A DNA stretch of 13,174 bases from Bacteroidota bacterium. GTDB taxonomy: Bacteria > Bacteroidota > Ignavibacteria > Kapaibacteriales > UBA2268. A program made the translations under genes and the position numbers. Shown here in pieces: positions 1-6,420 of this stretch (its first letter is position 1; each line of letters opens with the position of its first letter). Under the pieces are notes generated by a model that saw nothing but the letters and a program-made list of their open reading frames with translations, searched no databases and had not been told where the DNA came from. Location of the stretch: positions 1 to 13,174 of the forward strand of contig DAHXMP010000117.1 of assembly GCA_027371665.1 (NCBI GenBank), in the 5' to 3' direction.

Positions 1-87
1 AGTAATTCATCTTTATTTTTGTTTATCGCTTCTGCAAAGCTCCCGATAATTATTGTTCTTTTTCTTGCTTTTATATTCGAGAACTTT
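1..87. repeat. Copy A of an 87-bp exact direct repeat, probable chimeric contig end
   Basis: Bases 1-87 are identical to 901-987; the first mismatch is g at 88 against t at 988. The offset is exactly 900 bp, a multiple of three, so the sufD frame stays open across the junction. The copy sits at the very edge of the window, where the normal SufD C terminus should be. A chimeric join (assembly or amplification) or a real partial tandem duplication would both produce this. Confidence 0.97.
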
Positions 88-1295
88 GCCATTTCCTCGC
101 TGATTCCGCGGCTTCTCATGTAAAACATTGACTCGCTGTCAATGTTACCGGATGTTGCACCGTGACTGCATTTGACATCGTCGGCGTATATTTCAAGCTG
201 AGGCTTTGAATGAATTTTTGCTTCGTCGGTCAACATAATGTTTTTATTCGTCTGAAAGGCATTTGTTTTTTGGGCATCAGGCCTGACGATGATTTTCCCG
301 TTAAAAACACCGCGGGCTTTGCCATTCAGAATACCTTTATAAAGTTCTTTGCTGTTACAATTCGGGTTAGCATGGTCAATCAAAGTGTGATTATCAACGA
401 AATCGTTGTTGCCGACAAAATACAATCCATTGTAATTAGTTTCGCATGCTTCGGCATTTAATAAGGAATTGAGATTGTTCCTGACATAATTCCCGCTCAA
501 TGTAACCGTCGTGCCTGAAAAAATCGAAGCCCTCTCCTGCTTTACCTGGGTTGTCCCGATATAATATGAGTTTTCATTATTGCTTTGAATATTATAGTAT
601 TCGACATTCGAAGAAAAATCCATTGCGATTTCAGTTACTGCATTCGTGAATGAAGGCTTGTCGCCGATTGAATGATTGGTTTCGATAATTTTAAACTGGC
701 TGCACTCTCCGGCTATTATAAGGTTTCTGGGGCAGGAAAGAACCGAATCGGAACTTGAATCTGTGATATTTAATAATCTAATCGGACGCTCGACGATTGT
801 TCCGTCAGGTATCAGTATGAAAGCACCGTCCTGTGCAAAAGCGGTATTGAGTGCAGTGAAAGCATCTTCGTCAAATTTTGCATATTGGGAAAAATGATTC
901 AGTAATTCATCTTTATTTTTGTTTATCGCTTCTGCAAAGCTCCCGATAATTATTGTTCTTTTTCTTGCTTTTATATTCGAGAACTTTTCCGTATAAAATC
1001 CATTGATAAAAACTAAAAGATGTTCGTCGAGATTTTCGTACAAATATTGGTTAATACCGGCTTGTGAAATATGCTTATCATCGGGCTTCAAAACAACACT
1101 AAATTCATTTTTATTTACGAAGTTAGGATTTGAAAATCTCCATTCCTCATTTTTGGCAGTAGGGAAGCCGAGCGATTGAAAAGCTTCCAGTGCTTTTCTT
1201 CTTATATTATGTACGGCTGACAACTTGCTGCCATTCAGTTGATTTTCAAACTGCTCAAAAGATGATAATATTTTCGATTTAAATTCTTCAGCCAT
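1..1295 (-). CDS. sufD: SufD, Fe-S cluster assembly scaffold subunit; partial, with chimeric C-terminal end
   Basis: SufD pairs with SufB on a SufC ATPase dimer to form the SufBC2D scaffold that builds Fe-S clusters in the cytoplasm. The open frame starts at ATG 1295 (SD AAGGA just upstream) and runs off the left edge without a stop. Family hallmarks are visible: EEWRFSNP near residue 50, ALNTAFAQDGAFILIPDG near 140-160, RPDAQKTNAFQTNKN near 335-350, and DDVKCSHGAT near 372-381, followed by FYMRSRGISEEMAK. H378 in KCSHG is the likely counterpart of the conserved SufD scaffold histidine. After EEMAK (about residue 403) the normal family C terminus is absent. Instead the protein repeats its own segment FSNIKARKRT...NKDELL, because bases 1-87 copy 901-987. 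The last ~28 residues should therefore not be trusted. It lies 36 bp after sufC in the same operon. The sulfur donor genes usual in such operons (sufS, sufU/E) would lie beyond the edge. Identity is very secure; the 3' end is not. Confidence 0.93.
   Translation of the reverse strand, partial: MAEEFKSKILSSFEQFENQLNGSKLSAVHNIRRKALEAFQSLGFPTAKNEEWRFSNPNFVNKNEFSVVLKPDDKHISQAGINQYLYENLDEHLLVFINGFYTEKFSNIKARKRTIIIGSFAEAINKNKDELLNHFSQYAKFDEDAFTALNTAFAQDGAFILIPDGTIVERPIRLLNITDSSSDSVLSCPRNLIIAGECSQFKIIETNHSIGDKPSFTNAVTEIAMDFSSNVEYYNIQSNNENSYYIGTTQVKQERASIFSGTTVTLSGNYVRNNLNSLLNAEACETNYNGLYFVGNNDFVDNHTLIDHANPNCNSKELYKGILNGKARGVFNGKIIVRPDAQKTNAFQTNKNIMLTDEAKIHSKPQLEIYADDVKCSHGATSGNIDSESMFYMRSRGISEEMAKFSNIKARKRTIIIGSFAEAINKNKDEL
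901..987. repeat. Copy B of the 87-bp direct repeat, native position inside sufD
   Basis: This copy lies in the N-terminal third of sufD, where the encoded segment (TEKFSNIKARKR through NKDELLNHFS) fits the family: it follows the VFINGFY strand and precedes the DAFTALNTAFAQDG motif. It is taken as the authentic location, with the copy at 1-87 misplaced. Confidence 0.95.
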
Positions 1296-1331
1296 TTTAT
1301 TTCCTTATTGAAATTTCAATTCTTAATCCAA

Positions 1332-2090
1332 TCATGCCACAGCTTCTTTTTTAACCCATTCATAGCCTTTCTCTTCGAGCTCGAATGCAAGTTTCTTCGT
1401 TCCCGATTTTACGATTTTACCGTTATAAAGAACATGAACGAAATCAGGTATTATGTAGTCCAGCAGCCTTTGGTAGTGAGTGATGACTACAAAAGCGTTA
1501 TTTGCGTTGCTTAATTTATTCACGCCGTTAGCAACTATTTTTAATGCATCAATATCAAGCCCGGAATCTGTTTCGTCGAGAATGCCGAGTTTAGGCTGGA
1601 GCATAGCCATTTGGAAAATTTCATTTCTTTTCTTTTCACCGCCTGAAAAACCCTCGTTTACGGCACGGTTTAGAAAAGTTTTGTCAATTTCTACGAGTGC
1701 CGCTTTTTCCTTCATCAGGCTCAGGAAGTCCATTGCATCGAGCGGTTCCTCGTTCCTATATTTCCTTAATTCATTGAGTGCGGTTTTCATAAAGTTTGCA
1801 TTAGACACTCCCGGTATTTCCACGGGGTACTGAAAAGCAAGGAAGATGCCTTCCCTTGCCCTTACTTCCGGTGACATGTCAAAAAGATTTTTACCCAAAT
1901 AGGTAACTTTTCCGCCGGTTACTACATATTCATCGCGTCCGGCAAGAACATTTGCCAGTGTGCTTTTCCCGGAGCCGTTAGGCCCCATTATGGCATGAAT
2001 TTCCCCTGTATTGACTTCGAGGTCAATTCCTTTCAGAATCTGATTCCCGTTAACATTTGCCTGTAAATTTTCAATTTTTAATAGTGACAT
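1332..2090 (-). CDS. sufC: SufC, ABC-type ATPase of the Fe-S assembly scaffold
   Basis: Cytoplasmic ABC ATPase (252 aa, the usual size for SufC) that dimerises on SufB and SufD and drives the conformational change needed to build a cluster. It is not a transporter. Visible motifs: Walker A GPNGSGKST at residues 36-44, Q-loop Q87 in LAFQYP, ABC signature FSGGEKKRNEI at 148-158, Walker B LGILDETDSGLD at 168-179, and H-loop H205 in VITHYQRLL. The FSGGEKKRNE signature and DETDSGLD box are typical of SufC rather than of import or export ABC proteins. The ATG at 2090 is preceded by AGGA with a suitable spacer. It lies 37 bp downstream of sufB and 36 bp upstream of sufD, so one transcript is expected. 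No key residue is missing. Confidence 0.98.
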   Translation of the reverse strand: MSLLKIENLQANVNGNQILKGIDLEVNTGEIHAIMGPNGSGKSTLANVLAGRDEYVVTGGKVTYLGKNLFDMSPEVRAREGIFLAFQYPVEIPGVSNANFMKTALNELRKYRNEEPLDAMDFLSLMKEKAALVEIDKTFLNRAVNEGFSGGEKKRNEIFQMAMLQPKLGILDETDSGLDIDALKIVANGVNKLSNANNAFVVITHYQRLLDYIIPDFVHVLYNGKIVKSGTKKLAFELEEKGYEWVKKEAVA

Positions 2091-2127
2091 CTTTTATCCT
2101 GTTAGTGCTTAAAATATTTCCGTTCAT

Positions 2128-3573
2128 TTATCCGACACTTCCTTCGAGGCTTACAGCAAGCAGTTTCTGAGCCTCGACGGCAAATTCCATCGGCAGTTGA
2201 TTTAAAACTTCTTTTGCATAGCCGTTTACAATCAGGCTTACGGCATCCTCTGTTGATATACCCCTCTGCCTGCAATAAAACATAACATCCTCCGAAATTT
2301 TTGAAGTCGTGGCTTCATGTTCCACAATAGAACTTTTATTCCCGACATCGAGATATGGGAAAGTATGAGCTCCGCATTTATCTCCGATTAACAGGGAGTC
2401 GCATTGGGAAAAATTTCGCGAATTAGCTGCGTTCGGCATAACGCTCACAAGGCCGCGATAGCTGTTCTGTCCTTTACCGGCAGAAATTCCTTTTGAAACG
2501 ATTCTGCTTTTTGTATTCTTGCCAAGATGGAGCATTTTTGTTCCTGTATCAGCCTGCTGATAATTGTTGGTCAATGCAACAGAATAAAATTCACCTATCG
2601 AATTATCTCCTTTCAATATACATCCGGGATATTTCCATGTTATTGCCGAGCCTGTCTCTACCTGTGTCCAGGAGATTTTTGAATGGTCGCCGCGGCACAT
2701 TCCTCTTTTCGTTACGAAATTATAGATGCCTCCTTTGCCTTCTTTGTCGCCGGGATACCAGTTTTGCACAGTCGAATATTTAATTTCGGCATTCTTCTCG
2801 GCAATCAACTCCACAACCGCTGCATGGAGCTGGTTCTCATCCCTCATTGGTGCGGAGCAACCTTCGAGATAGCTTACATAGCTTCCTTCTTCGGCTACGA
2901 TGAGAGTCCTTTCAAACTGCCCTGTTGCCTTGGCATTTATTCTGAAATAAGTGGAAAGTTCTATTGGGCAGCGTACACCTTTAGGTATATAGCAGAATGA
3001 GCCGTCACTGAAAACTGCGGAATTTAATGATGCAAAATAATTGTCCGTCGGGGGAACAACCGTACCGAGATATTTTTCGACAAGTTCAGAATGTTCCTGT
3101 ATTGCCTCGCTCATAGAACAAAAAATAATTCCCAATGCAGATAATTTATCCTTAAATGTCGTCGCTACAGACACACTGTCCAATACCGCATCAACTGCTA
3201 CACCTGCGAGCCTCTGCTGTTCTGTCAGGGGTATGCCGAGCTTTTCGAATGTTCTGCGTATTTCCGGGTCAACTTCGTCGAGGCTTTTAGGCCCTTCTTT
3301 AACTGTCTTTGGTGCTGAATAATAATAAATATCCTGGTAATCAATCGGGGGATAATGCACTTTTGCCCATTTTGGTTCTTTCATTTTAAGCCAGTAGCGA
3401 TAAGCTTTCAGCCTCCATTCGAGCATGAATCCCGGTTCCTTCTTTTTTTCGGAAATAAATCGGATAACATCCTCGTTTAATCCTTTCGGTGCAATATCGC
3501 TTTTTATATCAGACGTGAATCCGTATTTGTATTCACTCTGAGTCAGCCTTTCAACAATTTCTATATCTTCCAT
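2128..3573 (-). CDS. sufB: SufB, Fe-S cluster assembly scaffold subunit
   Basis: Core scaffold subunit of SufBC2D, on which Fe-S clusters assemble before transfer to target proteins; cytoplasmic. The 481-aa length is normal (E. coli SufB has 495). Visible family segments: KEPGFMLEWRLKAYRYW near residues 46-62, TEQQRLAGVAVDAVLDSVSV in the first third, and FYCRQRGIS plus PMEFAVEAQKLLAVSLEGSVG at the C terminus. C391 in QCDSLLIGDKC aligns, counting back from the near-identical C terminus, with E. coli C405, the residue reported as important at the SufB-SufD interface. ATG 3573 has a modest AGGT upstream. It begins 48 bp after the rrf2 stop and is the first structural gene of the operon. I see no truncation or frameshift. 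Confidence 0.98.
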   Translation of the reverse strand: MEDIEIVERLTQSEYKYGFTSDIKSDIAPKGLNEDVIRFISEKKKEPGFMLEWRLKAYRYWLKMKEPKWAKVHYPPIDYQDIYYYSAPKTVKEGPKSLDEVDPEIRRTFEKLGIPLTEQQRLAGVAVDAVLDSVSVATTFKDKLSALGIIFCSMSEAIQEHSELVEKYLGTVVPPTDNYFASLNSAVFSDGSFCYIPKGVRCPIELSTYFRINAKATGQFERTLIVAEEGSYVSYLEGCSAPMRDENQLHAAVVELIAEKNAEIKYSTVQNWYPGDKEGKGGIYNFVTKRGMCRGDHSKISWTQVETGSAITWKYPGCILKGDNSIGEFYSVALTNNYQQADTGTKMLHLGKNTKSRIVSKGISAGKGQNSYRGLVSVMPNAANSRNFSQCDSLLIGDKCGAHTFPYLDVGNKSSIVEHEATTSKISEDVMFYCRQRGISTEDAVSLIVNGYAKEVLNQLPMEFAVEAQKLLAVSLEGSVG

Positions 3574-3621
3574 CTTATACCTAAATATTCATTATTTTCA
3601 ATTCAAATTTATTTAAATTAA

Positions 3622-4029
3622 TCATCCGTTGACAACCTCTTCAAGAGTAGTTGCATTCAACACCTTTGTAAGTTTAGACTGAATTTTCGTCATCGGATTT
3701 CGTATCGAGCAGTTTTCAAGCCTTTCGCAGGATAAGCCATTTTTCAAGATGAAACATTCTACAATCGAAGCGTTGCCTTCAAGAGCATTGATTACATCCA
3801 TCAACGAAATATCTTTTGCCTTTTTGCTGAGAACATACCCGCCTTTTAATCCCTGCTGCGATATTATCAGGTTCTTTTTCATAAGTTGCTGAAGCGTCTT
3901 GGAAAGAAATTCAAAAGGAATTCCGAGTCTTTCTGAAATTTCCTTTGCCGAAACCACTCTTTCGGGATTCAAGGCTATATATTGCAGAGCCAATATCCCG
4001 TATTCTATTTTCCTCGAAAATTTAATCAT
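3622..4029 (-). CDS. Rrf2-family regulator with three cysteines, likely Fe-S-sensing controller of the suf operon
   Basis: Winged-helix transcription factor of the Rrf2 family (IscR/NsrR/SufR relatives), about 135 aa. I start it at ATG 4029, giving the classical N terminus MIKFSRKIEYGILAL. The frame extends upstream only to a TTG at 4044 whose nearest AGG is too close to serve. The helix-turn-helix is near residues 28-60 (VSAKEISERLGIPFEFLSKTL) and the wing is GLKGGYVLSKK near 65-75. Cysteines at 92, 101 and 107 (C-X8-C-X5-C) sit where IscR and NsrR bind their cluster. Being first in the rrf2-sufBCD unit, it most likely senses cluster supply and controls its own operon; this is inference. Whether it binds 2Fe-2S or 4Fe-4S, and whether it activates or represses, cannot be read from sequence. 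An inverted repeat lies upstream at 4067-4090. Confidence 0.9.
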   Translation of the reverse strand: MIKFSRKIEYGILALQYIALNPERVVSAKEISERLGIPFEFLSKTLQQLMKKNLIISQQGLKGGYVLSKKAKDISLMDVINALEGNASIVECFILKNGLSCERLENCSIRNPMTKIQSKLTKVLNATTLEEVVNG

Positions 4030-4066
4030 TTGGCTGCAAAACAAAACCTGTTATTATACATTTATA

Positions 4067-4090
4067 TAAATCGTTCATTCAGACGATTCA
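4067..4090. promoter_or_regulatory. Inverted-repeat candidate operator for the Rrf2 regulator
   Basis: On the minus strand AATCGT, eight bases, ACGATT form a perfect 6-bp inverted repeat (4069-4088). It extends to 8-bp arms with one mismatch (4067-4090). It starts directly beside the candidate -7 box at 4089-4096 and so would cover the transcription start of rrf2-suf, a natural place for repression. Rrf2 proteins bind as dimers to inverted repeats; that this protein binds here is inference. Confidence 0.5.
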
Positions 4091-4121
4091 AAAATACGAC
4101 AATTGTAATCGGATTTCCAAA
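4089..4121 (-). promoter_or_regulatory. Candidate Bacteroidota-type promoter of rrf2-sufBCD
   Basis: Reading the minus strand, TTTG (4121-4118) is followed after 21 bases by TATTTTTG (4096-4089). This fits the Bacteroidota pattern of a -33 TTTG/TTG and a -7 TAnnTTTG separated by roughly 17-23 bases. Transcription would start near 4082, giving a leader of about 50 bases to ATG 4029. The -33 box lies right after the stop of the upstream OmpA-domain gene, so suf probably has its own promoter. Confidence 0.55.
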
Positions 4122-6185
4122 TTATTTATTTTCGACAGGTGTTTCAACGGTAATATTCACTGTCCTGCAATAAAATCTTCCTTCGGGAAGTGAGTTATCG
4201 TAAAGTAAGTTTGATTCGCCGCTGCCGACAATAACGGCATCAGGTATATCGAGTGTTTTAGCTGCTTGTTTTGCTCTCTGTACTGAAATTTTTTTATTAA
4301 CTTCAACATCTCCGATGTTATCGGTATAACCTGTAATGATAACTTTTGACCCGGGTTTTATTTGCTGTTTTATATAATTAAGCATTTTCAGATGTTCTTT
4401 CAAAAGATTTGTCTTTCCAAAATCGAAAAGGATGAGACTGTAATAGTCAATATCTTTGCCTGTCAATCCTTCTTTTTTCTTTTTTTCTAAAGTTATTTTT
4501 TCTACTGGAATTTTCATTTGGACGGATTGTGCGGCATTTCCAAGGGAGTCTTCAACATTTAACGTGAAGGTCAGTTCGCTACTCTTTGCAAACTTTTGTA
4601 TATCTTCCTTAACAGGTGACCAATCAATATAATTTGGTAGAGAAGCTTTCCCGTTTATGATTTTTACGGGATTGCCTCTGCTTTCAATATTAAGGCTCCA
4701 TTTGCTTATTCCTTCTGGTAGTGTGGCTTTAGGATAAAAACGGAACTTTGTTTTTTCGGGCAATGATATTGTATCGAGAGTAAGCAGAGGTTCAAGTATT
4801 GAATTGTCGGAAGGAACAATCTCGACACGCCTGTTTTCCTGGATGCCTCCCGGTTCTTTTGGATTTGAATAATCATCTGGCAGGTTTCTTGCTTTTATTA
4901 TAATCTGTTTTTTGGGAATATCCCAAACCTGCATAAGATAGTCTCCGACTGCTTCAGCCCTTTGCCTCGATAAATTTTTATTATGATATTCATCACCTTC
5001 ATCTGAATTTGTGCCGGTTAATTTTATTTTAATTTCCGGATTGTCCCTAAGTTTTTTTCCTACCAGGTTTAATAATTGGTAGTAAGTTCCGAGAGCATCG
5101 AGATGATGAAGAGAATTAATATTAAATTCATTTGCTTCCCCGCTTGTGAGTTTAATGTACTTGTCGGGAATTTCTGCCGAGTTTTCATCGAAGAAAATAT
5201 AATTCAGCAGAGGCCTCAGGTTAAGGGTAACGTAATCTTCTATTTTCAAATCAAGCTTTTTCTTTTCGACATTGTTGCTGTCGAGCTGTATTACGGTGAT
5301 ATCAACAGATGGTTTTTCAATAACCGGCTGTTGTGGCTCTTTCGGTTCCGGGGGAGGCAGTGGGGGAACCGGCGGGGGAGGAACCTCATATACCATGCTC
5401 CTTTTTAATTCCAATCCGAATCTTAGTGTATGAATGTGCCAGCTAAGCCCGCTCGAAACGGGCATGAAGTCATAAGTATAAATTACTTGTGGCTCTAAAT
5501 GCCATTTGTTTTTTTTATCGAGAGGAAGGCTATAACCTAAGCCGATATTGAGTCCTGTATGAAAACTTTTTGTATAGGGAATTATCGAATCAGACTCGTT
5601 TCTCGTTCTTTTTCCGTTGTTAAAAGTACCCCTGTTAGCCGGCTCGGTTAAATTTTCAACATAATCATAATGGCTTCCAAGAAGAAATCCTAAGTTCAAT
5701 CCTGCATATACCGTAAAGTTTTTGAATAAATTATAGCCCACCGAAGGTGTTAATGATATTAAATGTAATTTTGAAGCTAATATATATTCAAATTTGCCTT
5801 TTTCTGATTTGCCGTCAATGACAAGATTTATCGCTTCCTGCTGTGTTAATTCACCTGAAATATAATTATAGTTTAAGCCGGCGTTTAATGATAATAACGA
5901 ATCAAAAGGGTAGTGGTAATTAATTCCGATGGATAAGGCTCCCCCTGTACCGCCGTTAAACTTCGGACAACACATAGGAACATTTCCCAGCTTTATAAAT
6001 TTTGCAGAATGAATGGATGGTCCGTAATTAAAAGAAATACCTGCTTCCGGTTCGGATTCTTTCACCTTGAGCTGAGTTTCAGTCAGTCTGAGCGGAGTCG
6101 AAGACCCCAGAGAATCTTCAACAGAAGCATATAGGAATCCGTTCAAAATGATTATTGATATTAATGATAGTACAATACGAGCCAT
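4122..6185 (-). CDS. Outer-membrane barrel protein with proline-rich linker and two OmpA-like domains
   Basis: Predicted envelope protein of 687 aa, started at ATG 6185 rather than the in-frame TTG three bases upstream. A signal peptide (ARIVLSLISIIILNGFLYAS) covers about residues 1-20. Residues 50-265 alternate Gly, Tyr and aliphatics like an outer-membrane beta barrel (ISFNYGP, ALSIGINYHY, SLNAGLNYNYISG, YAGLNLGFLLGSHYDY). A linker at 268-290 is rich in proline (PPPPVPPLPPPEP). Residues 325-457 form an OmpA-like domain (IFFDENSAEI, TGTNSDEG, NLSRQRAEAVGDYL, ENRRVEIV). About 110 residues with a beta-sandwich look follow, then a second OmpA-like domain at 583-682 (LILFDFGKTNL, ITGYTDNIG, SVQRAKQAAKTL, CRTVNITV). 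OmpA-like domains bind peptidoglycan, so it probably ties the outer membrane to the cell wall. Two such domains plus a barrel is less common than one. There is no clear SD before the start, as is frequent in Bacteroidota. Confidence 0.85.
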   Translation of the reverse strand: MARIVLSLISIIILNGFLYASVEDSLGSSTPLRLTETQLKVKESEPEAGISFNYGPSIHSAKFIKLGNVPMCCPKFNGGTGGALSIGINYHYPFDSLLSLNAGLNYNYISGELTQQEAINLVIDGKSEKGKFEYILASKLHLISLTPSVGYNLFKNFTVYAGLNLGFLLGSHYDYVENLTEPANRGTFNNGKRTRNESDSIIPYTKSFHTGLNIGLGYSLPLDKKNKWHLEPQVIYTYDFMPVSSGLSWHIHTLRFGLELKRSMVYEVPPPPVPPLPPPEPKEPQQPVIEKPSVDITVIQLDSNNVEKKKLDLKIEDYVTLNLRPLLNYIFFDENSAEIPDKYIKLTSGEANEFNINSLHHLDALGTYYQLLNLVGKKLRDNPEIKIKLTGTNSDEGDEYHNKNLSRQRAEAVGDYLMQVWDIPKKQIIIKARNLPDDYSNPKEPGGIQENRRVEIVPSDNSILEPLLTLDTISLPEKTKFRFYPKATLPEGISKWSLNIESRGNPVKIINGKASLPNYIDWSPVKEDIQKFAKSSELTFTLNVEDSLGNAAQSVQMKIPVEKITLEKKKKEGLTGKDIDYYSLILFDFGKTNLLKEHLKMLNYIKQQIKPGSKVIITGYTDNIGDVEVNKKISVQRAKQAAKTLDIPDAVIVGSGESNLLYDNSLPEGRFYCRTVNITVETPVENK

Positions 6186-6219
6186 CAAACAGGAAAAAAA
6201 GATTAAAAAATAAATTTAG

Positions 6220-6227
6220 CAAAAATA
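6220..6227 (-). promoter_or_regulatory. Candidate -7 element of the OmpA-domain gene
   Basis: The minus strand reads TATTTTTG, matching TAnnTTTG and identical to the octamer before rrf2. Transcription would start near 6213, leaving about 28 bases before ATG 6185. I find no TTTG at the expected -33 spacing (the nearest TTG is only 13 bases away), so support is partial. Confidence 0.35.
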
Positions 6228-6250
6228 ATGAATTATTTTTCAATGATGTC

Positions 6251-6276
6251 ATTCCTGCGAAATCAGGAATTTCCTG
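6251..6276. repeat. REP-like palindrome with overlapping arms in the divergent intergenic region
   Basis: ATTCCTG (6251-6257), six bases, then CAGGAAT (6264-6270) form a perfect 7-bp stem. CAGGAA (6264-6269) also pairs with the following TTCCTG (6271-6276), so two mutually exclusive hairpins share the middle arm. With the preceding GTC it resembles the GTCATTCCTGCGAAA-type dispersed palindromes seen between genes in many bacterial genomes. It lies between the divergent OmpA-domain and peptidase genes. Confidence 0.5.
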
Positions 6277-6300
6277 TGGATTAGGTTTAAGAGTTTAAAT

Positions 6301-6356
6301 AAATCCTTTTTAGCAACCATTTTAAATTTTATAATTTAAAGTTAAAATCCTTTTTA
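6301..6356. repeat. 12-bp direct repeats flanking an AT palindrome upstream of the peptidase gene
   Basis: AAATCCTTTTTA occurs at 6301-6312 and again at 6345-6356, 44 bp apart. Between them TTTAAATT (6321-6328) and AATTTAAA (6333-6340) form a perfect 8-bp inverted repeat with a 4-base loop. The block ends 64 bp before the peptidase start and could be regulatory. In such AT-rich DNA it may also be chance. Confidence 0.3.
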
Positions 6357-6420
6357 TACTTCTAAAAATTTGATTAAATTGAAAAATTGTATTTATTAAT
6401 GTTTACGAGGAGTTGTTCTT

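Noticed and set aside
4030..4044. Upstream TTG start that would lengthen the Rrf2 protein by five residues
   Set aside because: The AGG is only two bases from the TTG, and MIKFSRKIEYG is the usual N terminus of the family.
4053..4060. TGTATAAT on the minus strand, a possible extended -10 box for rrf2
   Set aside because: The TTTG-N21-TATTTTTG pair further upstream fits Bacteroidota promoters better, and no good -35 lies 17 bases before the TATAAT.
5076..5408. Plus-strand open frame of 110 codons opposite the OmpA-domain gene, and similar long frames opposite sufB, sufC, sufD and the lipoprotein gene
   Set aside because: They are antisense shadows of well-supported genes, lack SD sites and resemble no protein family.
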